This document shows, piece after piece, positions 59,080 through 64,000 of a DNA stretch of 64,000 bases. Origin of the DNA: Nevskia soli DSM 19509. GTDB taxonomy: Bacteria > Pseudomonadota > Gammaproteobacteria > Nevskiales > Nevskiaceae. Numbering within the stretch: position 1 is the stretch's first letter; each line of letters starts with the position of its first letter. The translations under genes and the position numbers were made by a program. Under the pieces are notes generated by a model that saw only the letters and a program-made list of their open reading frames with translations, was not told where the DNA came from and did not search any database. Where the stretch lies: assembly GCF_000711955.1 (NCBI RefSeq), contig NZ_JONR01000006.1, forward strand, positions 62,001-126,000, written 5' to 3'.

Positions 59080-60411
59080 ATGTCGAAGCTTTTCATCAAG
59101 ACCTTCGGCTGCCAGATGAACGAGTACGACTCGTCGAAGATGGCGGACGTGCTGAAGGCCTCCCACGGCTATGAAGTGACCTCCGACCCGGAGGCCGCCG
59201 ACCTGCTGCTGTTCAACACCTGCTCGGTGCGCGAAAAAGCGCAGGAAAAGGTGTTTTCCGAACTGGGCAAGTGGAAGGAGTGGAAGGAAGCCAAACCCGG
59301 CCGGGTCATCGGCGTGGGCGGCTGCGTCGCCAGCCAGGAAGGCGAGGCGCTGGCCAAGCGCGCCCGCATCGTCGACCTCGTGTTCGGCCCGCAGACCCTG
59401 CACCGCCTGCCGCAGCTGCTGGAGCAGACCCGCAGCACGCACCGGCCCGCGGTGGACATCCGCTTCCCCGAGATCGAGAAGTTCGACAACCTGCCGGAGC
59501 CGCGCGCCGAAGGCCCCAGCGCCTTCGTCTCGATCATGGAAGGCTGCAGCAAGTACTGCACTTTCTGCATCGTGCCCTACACCCGCGGCGAGGAGATGAG
59601 CCGGCCGCTGGACGACGTGCTGGCCGAGGTGTCCTCCCTGCTCGACCAGGGCGTGCGTGAAATCACCCTGCTGGGGCAGAACGTCAACGCCTATCGCGGC
59701 GCCATGGCCGGTGACGGCGGCACCTGCGACCTGGCCCTGCTGATCCACATCCTGGCGCGCTTCGAAACCCTGGGCCGCATCCGCTTCACCACCTCGCACC
59801 CGGCGGAATTCAGCGATTCCCTGATCGAGGCCTACGCCGTGGAGCCCAAGCTGGCCAGCGGCGTGCACCTGCCGGTGCAGTCCGGTTCCGACCGCATCCT
59901 CGGCATGATGAAGCGCGGCTACACCCAGGCGCAGTACCTGGACAAGATCCGCCGCCTGCGCCAGGCGCGGCCGGACCTGGCCCTGTCCTCGGACTTCATC
60001 ATCGGCTTCCCCTCGGAGACCGAAGAGGACTTCGAGCAGACCATGGCGATGATCGACGCAGCGCGGGTCGACGCCGCCTATTCCTTCATCTACAGCGCGC
60101 GCCCCGGCACCCCGGCGGCGAACCTGCGCGACAACATCTCCCTGGATGTGAAGCAGCAGCGGCTGGAACGCCTGCAGACGCGCATCCGCCAGATCGGCGA
60201 CGAATACGCCCGCGGCCTGATCGGCACCACGCAGAAGGTGCTGGTGGAAAAGACCGCCCGCAACCCCGGCCAGCTCAGCGGCAAGACGCCCTGCAACCGC
60301 CCGCTCAACTTCGACGGCCCCGCCTCCCTCATCGGACAATTCGTGAACATCCAGGTCGCCGAAGTGCTGACCAACTCGCTGCGCGGCCGCCTGCTGGGGC
60401 CCGCGGAATGA
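59080..60411 (+). CDS. miaB: tRNA-2-methylthio-N6-dimethylallyladenosine synthase MiaB
   Basis: 443 residues. UPF0004 N-domain with three Cys for the auxiliary cluster (FGCQMNEYDS; NTCSVREKA; GGCVASQEG), radical-SAM CSKYCTFCIVPYTRG and a C-terminal TRAM domain (GTTQKVLVEKTARNPG...). Methylthiolates i6A37 of tRNAs. Its stop overlaps phoH as ATGA, the conserved miaB-ybeZ-ybeY-ybeX order. Confidence 0.97.
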   Translation: MSKLFIKTFGCQMNEYDSSKMADVLKASHGYEVTSDPEAADLLLFNTCSVREKAQEKVFSELGKWKEWKEAKPGRVIGVGGCVASQEGEALAKRARIVDLVFGPQTLHRLPQLLEQTRSTHRPAVDIRFPEIEKFDNLPEPRAEGPSAFVSIMEGCSKYCTFCIVPYTRGEEMSRPLDDVLAEVSSLLDQGVREITLLGQNVNAYRGAMAGDGGTCDLALLIHILARFETLGRIRFTTSHPAEFSDSLIEAYAVEPKLASGVHLPVQSGSDRILGMMKRGYTQAQYLDKIRRLRQARPDLALSSDFIIGFPSETEEDFEQTMAMIDAARVDAAYSFIYSARPGTPAANLRDNISLDVKQQRLERLQTRIRQIGDEYARGLIGTTQKVLVEKTARNPGQLSGKTPCNRPLNFDGPASLIGQFVNIQVAEVLTNSLRGRLLGPAE

Positions 60412-61409
60412 GCACCACAGCCCCGCAACACATCCGCCTCGACCTGGTGCTGGAACCGGACGACGGCGCCCGCCTGGCCAACCTCAGCGGCCCCTTCGAC
60501 GCGCACCTGCGCGCCATCGAGCTGGGCCTGGGCGTGGAGATCCGCAACCGCGGCAACCGCTTCCGCCTGGTCGGCCCGCGCGACGAGATCGAGCGCGCCG
60601 AAGACGTGCTGCGCGACCTCTTCGCCCTGGCGGAAAACGGCGTGGTCACGCCCGAGACGGTGCACCTGTCCCTGGTCGAGCACGGCTCCGAGCAGGTCGC
60701 CGCGGAAGCCGGCGCCGGCGATGCCGCCGAGGGCGACATCAGCGTGCGCACCAAGCGCGGCGTGGTGCGCGGCCGCGGCGTGATGCAGAAATCCTACCTG
60801 CGCAACATCGCCACCCACGACCTCAGCTTCGGCATCGGGCCGGCCGGCACCGGCAAGACCTACCTGGCCGTGGCCAGCGCGGTGCAGGCGCTGGAGCGCG
60901 ACCGCGTGCGCCGCCTGGTGCTGGTGCGCCCGGCGGTGGAAGCCGGCGAAAAGCTCGGCTTCCTGCCCGGCGACATGGCGCAGAAGATCGACCCCTACCT
61001 GCGCCCGCTCTACGACGCCCTCTACGAAATGCTCGGCTTCGACCGCGTGGCGCGGCTGGCCGAGCGCAGCGTCATCGAAGTGGCGCCGCTGGCCTTCATG
61101 CGCGGCCGCACCCTCAACGAGTCCTTCATCATCCTCGACGAGGCGCAGAACACCACGGTCGAGCAGATGAAGATGTTCCTCACCCGCATCGGCTTCGGCT
61201 CGGTGGCGGTGGTGACCGGCGACGTCACCCAGATCGACCTGCCCAAGAACATGACCAGCGGCCTCAAGCACGCCATGCAGGTGCTCGACGGCGTACCCAG
61301 CATCAGCTTCACCCATTTCCGTAATGAAGACGTGGTAAGACATCCGCTGGTGCAGGCCATCGTCCGCGCCTACGACGCGCACGAAGGCAGAAACAAAGAT
61401 GCCGGCTGA
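60408..61409 (+). CDS. ybeZ: PhoH-family ATPase (YbeZ)
   Basis: 333 residues. KH-like N-domain, then P-loop GIGPAGTGKTYLAVASAVQA, Walker B FIILDEAQNTTVEQMKMFLT and GDVTQIDLP. Partner of the rRNA-processing endonuclease YbeY encoded next. Overlaps miaB by four bases and ends nine bases before ybeY. Confidence 0.95.
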   Translation: MSTTAPQHIRLDLVLEPDDGARLANLSGPFDAHLRAIELGLGVEIRNRGNRFRLVGPRDEIERAEDVLRDLFALAENGVVTPETVHLSLVEHGSEQVAAEAGAGDAAEGDISVRTKRGVVRGRGVMQKSYLRNIATHDLSFGIGPAGTGKTYLAVASAVQALERDRVRRLVLVRPAVEAGEKLGFLPGDMAQKIDPYLRPLYDALYEMLGFDRVARLAERSVIEVAPLAFMRGRTLNESFIILDEAQNTTVEQMKMFLTRIGFGSVAVVTGDVTQIDLPKNMTSGLKHAMQVLDGVPSISFTHFRNEDVVRHPLVQAIVRAYDAHEGRNKDAG

Positions 61410-61418
61410 ATATTCCGC

Positions 61419-61865
61419 ATGAGTGCAAACCCGATGATCAACGTGCAGCGGCGCGTCACCGCTGCCGGCATACCCGCGCCGTCCTCCCTGCGCGCCTGGG
61501 CCATGGCGGCGCTGGAAGGCGCCACCCCCGGCGAAATCACCATCCGCGTGGTGGCCGAGGAAGAGAGCGCGGCGCTGAACGGCAAGTTCCGCCACAAGCC
61601 CTACCCCACCAACGTGCTGTCCTTCCCCTACGAGGCGGAGGCACCGAGCGAGCAGGTGCTGGGCGACCTGGTGATCTGCGCCCCGGTGGTGGCGCGCGAA
61701 GCGGTGGAACAGAACAAGGAGCCGAACGCCCACTGGGCGCACATGGTGGTGCACGGCGTGCTGCACCTGCTGGGGCACGACCACATCCAGGAAGAGGAGG
61801 CCGAGCGCATGGAAGCGAAAGAGCGGCAGATTCTGGCGCGCCTGGGGTTTCCGGACCCGTATTGA
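61419..61865 (+). CDS. ybeY: Endoribonuclease YbeY (rRNA maturation)
   Basis: 148 residues. Zinc motif HMVVHGVLHLLGHDHIQEEE (H-x3-H-x5-H) and TNVLSFPYEAEAP upstream are diagnostic. Needed for 16S rRNA 3' maturation and ribosome quality control. The start at 61419 may be replaced by the ATG five codons later. An intrinsic terminator follows. Confidence 0.96.
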   Translation: MSANPMINVQRRVTAAGIPAPSSLRAWAMAALEGATPGEITIRVVAEEESAALNGKFRHKPYPTNVLSFPYEAEAPSEQVLGDLVICAPVVAREAVEQNKEPNAHWAHMVVHGVLHLLGHDHIQEEEAERMEAKERQILARLGFPDPY

Positions 61866-61877
61866 GCGCAGCCGGAC

Positions 61878-61906
61878 CCGCCCGGCACGGCAGCCGGGGC
61901 GGTTTT
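61878..61906 (+). terminator. Intrinsic terminator after ybeY
   Basis: CCGCCCGGC pairs with GCCGGGGCGG (one bulge) around ACGGCA and is followed by TTTTAA. It separates miaB-ybeZ-ybeY from corC. Confidence 0.7.
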
Positions 61907-62039
61907 AACCCTCCGGCCATGGACCGCTGCTATCCTGTAGTGGCCGTGCACCCCGAGCAAAATAAAAACCTCCTGACTTTCCAAATAGTTACCTCGCCGC
62001 GGTCGCGCGCGGGGCACGATTTTTGGTAGATCAATACAA

Positions 62040-62909
62040 ATGAACGATGGCCCTAGTAGCAGCTCCTCCGCCAAGCAAAGCCCCGGCAGCGCCGGCTGGT
62101 GGCGCCGACTGACCCAGCGCATGGCGCGCAGCCCGCAGTCCCGCGAGGACCTGATGGGGCTGCTGCAGGCGGCGCGCGAGGACAATCTGCTCGATTCCGA
62201 CGCGGCGGACATGATCCGCGGCGTGTTCGACACCAGCCAGTTGCAGGTACGCGACATCATGGTGCCGCGCGCCCAGATGATCGTGCTGGAACAGACCTGG
62301 TCGCTGGACCGCCTGCTGCGCGAAGTGGTGGAAGCCGGCCACTCCCGCTTCCCGGTGATCGGCGACTCCAAGGACGAGGTGGTCGGCATCCTGCTGGCCA
62401 AGGACCTGATCAAGTTCACCGCCAACGTCCCCGGCTTCGAGGTCGGCACCTACGACCTGCGCCGCTGGCTGCGCCCCGCTGTGTTCGTGCCCGAGTCCAA
62501 GCGCGTCAACGTGCTGCTCAAGGATTTCCGCAAGGGCCACAACCACATGGCCATCGTCGCCGACGAGTACGGCGGCGTCGCCGGCCTGGTGACCATCGAG
62601 GACGTGCTGGAGCAGATCGTCGGCCAGATCGACGACGAGTTCGACGAATCCGAGAGCGCCCACATCCTCAAGCAGGACGACCGCCACTACCTGGTCAACG
62701 GCCTGACCCCGGTGGGCGAGTTCAACAGATACTTCAACGCCGACTTCTCCGACGAGGAATTCGACACCGTCGCCGGCCTGGTCATGCACGGCTTCGGCCA
62801 CATGCCGCGCCGCGGCGAAAGCCTGCGCATCGACCGCTTCCAGTTCAACGTGCAGCGCGCCGACAGCCGCCGGGTGCACCTGCTGCAAGTGGCACTGTCC
62901 CAGACATGA
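62040..62909 (+). CDS. corC: CorC/YbeX-type CBS-pair protein
   Basis: 289 residues. A Ser-rich N-terminus, two CBS domains at about 65-190 (VRDIMVPRAQMIVLEQTWSL; DEVVGILLAKDLIKFTANVP; ADEYGGVAGLVTIEDVLEQI) and a C-terminal CorC/HlyC domain (FDTVAGLVMHGFGHMPRRGE). No DUF21 membrane domain, so it is the soluble YbeX class, linked to Mg2+/Co2+ efflux and ribosome health. The stop codon lies inside a 16-bp hairpin. In many relatives lnt follows; here it does not. Confidence 0.93.
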   Translation: MNDGPSSSSSAKQSPGSAGWWRRLTQRMARSPQSREDLMGLLQAAREDNLLDSDAADMIRGVFDTSQLQVRDIMVPRAQMIVLEQTWSLDRLLREVVEAGHSRFPVIGDSKDEVVGILLAKDLIKFTANVPGFEVGTYDLRRWLRPAVFVPESKRVNVLLKDFRKGHNHMAIVADEYGGVAGLVTIEDVLEQIVGQIDDEFDESESAHILKQDDRHYLVNGLTPVGEFNRYFNADFSDEEFDTVAGLVMHGFGHMPRRGESLRIDRFQFNVQRADSRRVHLLQVALSQT

Positions 62910-62925
62910 GTCTGGGACAGTGCCA
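62890..62925 (+). terminator. 16-bp perfect hairpin spanning the corC stop codon
   Basis: TGGCACTGTCCCAGAC (62890-62905) pairs with GTCTGGGACAGTGCCA (62910-62925); the four-base loop ATGA contains the TGA stop. No T-run follows, so it may work as a 3' roadblock or protective structure. Confidence 0.7.
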
Positions 62926-62947
62926 TCCCCGCGCAGGCGGGGATCCA
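62925..62947. repeat. REP-like element (CCCCGCGCAGGCGGGG class)
   Basis: ATCCCCGCGCAGGCGGGGAT followed by CCAG; a partial second unit GTCATTCCCGCGCAGG occurs at 63003-63018. This is a different sequence class from the CCGGC...GCCGG elements, but it shares the ATCCAG / GTCATTCC ends. Confidence 0.6.
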
Positions 62948-63022
62948 GTTTTCGGTCGTTCCGCAGACGTGAAGCAGGCACAGCAGAGCCGTCCCCGGCA
63001 TCGTCATTCCCGCGCAGGGTGA

Positions 63023-63061
63023 GGGGCAGCGTGAATGACTCAACGTCATTCACGCTGCCCC
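63023..63061. repeat. 17-bp perfect inverted repeat
   Basis: GGGGCAGCGTGAATGAC (63023-63039) and GTCATTCACGCTGCCCC (63045-63061) around TCAAC. Very stable, no T-run. Confidence 0.65.
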
Positions 63062-63064
63062 GAA

Positions 63065-63088
63065 CGCCCGGCCAAGGATGGCCGGGCG
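63065..63088. repeat. 9-bp perfect hairpin before the DUF4105 gene
   Basis: CGCCCGGCC/GGCCGGGCG around AAGGAT, followed by GGGGCTTT. Third or fourth strong hairpin in under 200 bases. Confidence 0.55.
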
Positions 63089-63163
63089 GGGCTTTCCGAC
63101 AGTCGCCACCGTCTCGCCAGGGATGGCAAGGATGAAACATTCAAATTAGGGCGGGTCAATGAA

Positions 63164-64000
63164 ATGCAGCGTTCCGATCAACTTATAAAACGAATTTCAT
63201 CGTTGGTCTCGCTGCTCCTGCTGCTCACCCTCTTCACCACCCTCCCCGCCAGCGCCCAGGAACTCATCCCCGCCTCCGGCAACTCCGGCGAGGCCCTGGA
63301 TATCAGCGTTCTCACCTTCGGCCCCGGCACCATCTACTGGGAGCGCTTCGGCCACGACGCCATCCTGGTGCGCGACCACGAGCGCGGCACCGCGGTGGCC
63401 TACAACTACGGCATGTTCGACTTCAACCAGAAGAACTTCATGCTCAACTTCGCCCGCGGCTACATGCGCTACCGCATGGGCGCGGACCGGCTCGAGGACG
63501 ACCTCGACCTGTACCAGTACGAAGGCCGCTGGGTGCAGGAGCAGAAGCTCAACCTGACGCCGGCGCAGCGCGTCGCCCTGAGCGACTTCCTGCGCTGGAA
63601 CGCGCGCCCGGAAAACCGGCAGTACCGCTACGACTACTTCCTCTCCAACTGCTCGACCAAGGTGCGCGACGCCCTGGACCGCGTGCTCGGCGGCGCCCTC
63701 AACCGCCAGCTCGAAGCCACACCCACGACGACCAGCTACCGCTTCGAAGCGGTGCGCCTGATCTCGCCCGACCTGCTGGCCGGCACCAGCATGGACCTCG
63801 CGCTCAGCCCCATCGCCGACCGGCCGATGAATGCCTTGCAGCAGAGCTTCGTGCCGATGGTGCTGATGCAGCAGCTGCGGCAGATCAAGGTCAAGGACGT
63901 TGACGGCAAGGAACAGCCCCTGGTGCGCGAGGAAGTGCGCCTGCTCGAAGGCCATGTGCCGGAAGACCCCAAGCAGCCGCCGGACTGGCGCCTGCCCTTC
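63164..64000 (+). CDS. DUF4105 domain protein, 3' end outside window
   Basis: 279 residues visible, open to the window end. Signal peptide (ISSLVSLLLLLTLFTTLPAS AQE in outline, about 10-32), then the DUF4105 core: ISVLTFGPGTIYWERFGHDA, VAYNYGMFDFNQKNFMLNFA, RYRYDYFLSNCSTKVRDALD-like stretch with the conserved N-C pair (YDYFLSNCSTKVRDALDRV). The family is periplasmic or outer-membrane and uncharacterised; the His/Cys/Asn pattern resembles an NlpC/P60-like hydrolase in my reading, which is inference. Start at ATG 63164; the ribosome site is weak. Confidence 0.85.
   Translation, partial: MQRSDQLIKRISSLVSLLLLLTLFTTLPASAQELIPASGNSGEALDISVLTFGPGTIYWERFGHDAILVRDHERGTAVAYNYGMFDFNQKNFMLNFARGYMRYRMGADRLEDDLDLYQYEGRWVQEQKLNLTPAQRVALSDFLRWNARPENRQYRYDYFLSNCSTKVRDALDRVLGGALNRQLEATPTTTSYRFEAVRLISPDLLAGTSMDLALSPIADRPMNALQQSFVPMVLMQQLRQIKVKDVDGKEQPLVREEVRLLEGHVPEDPKQPPDWRLPF

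Overview
The window is high-GC proteobacterial chromosome with dense, mostly operonic genes. Several features point to the Xanthomonadales (Lysobacteraceae/Rhodanobacteraceae type): a xanthomonadin-like aryl-polyene cluster headed by a XanB2-type chorismatase, an S53 (xanthomonalisin-type) peptidase, a PilR-type regulator, a complete Bat operon and REP-like palindromes. I cannot name the genus from the sequence alone. No rRNA, tRNA, CRISPR array, transposase or integrase was seen.

Layout. 1-4 kb: end of pilR, a secreted S53 peptidase, an Ada-like alkyltransferase and a GST. 4-10 kb: a repeat-rich spacer, then uvrA facing an MFS exporter, an orphan VapB-like antitoxin and ssb. 10-14.3 kb: a FixL-like PAS kinase with a receiver-only response regulator, and an AI-2E-family membrane protein with a long C-terminal extension. 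14.4-19.7 kb: a visibly AT-richer insert, one minus-strand operon of six genes. It encodes a Thoeris-type defence system (SIR2-SLOG ThsA and two different TIR proteins) followed by an Nmad2-like protein, a MazG-like NTP pyrophosphohydrolase and a uracil-DNA-glycosylase-superfamily protein. This is the most interesting part of the window.

20-25 kb: LysR regulator, a fused PNPOx/ferredoxin-reductase/ferredoxin protein, a second GST, a lone YlcI/YnfO-type antitoxin and an EamA exporter. 25.4-32.5 kb: moxR-DUF58-DUF4381-batA-batB-batC-batD, coupled by short overlaps. 32.8-37 kb: ahpC-ahpF (peroxide defence), an Old Yellow Enzyme and a divergent ArsR regulator. 37-41.3 kb: a small CxxC protein, a TonB-dependent receptor, an M23-family protein with a substituted zinc ligand, and a lipoprotein.

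41.3-57.5 kb: a two-armed aryl-polyene/xanthomonadin-like pigment cluster read outwards from about 50.8 kb. The left arm holds the XanB2-like chorismatase, acyltransferase, glycosyltransferase, thioesterase, LolA-like carrier, MMPL exporter, FAD oxidoreductase, DUF3261 lipoprotein, ketoreductase and phosphopantetheinyl transferase. The right arm holds a methyltransferase, ACP, membrane protein, acyl-ACP/CoA ligase, two dehydratases, a LpxL-like acyltransferase and a ketosynthase pair. Together they would make the starter 3-hydroxybenzoate, extend it on ACP, acylate it onto a lipid and export it to the outer membrane. 57.6-64 kb: a quinone oxidoreductase, then the housekeeping run miaB-phoH(ybeZ)-ybeY-corC, and a DUF4105 gene cut by the window end. 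The corC 3' end is packed with strong hairpins.
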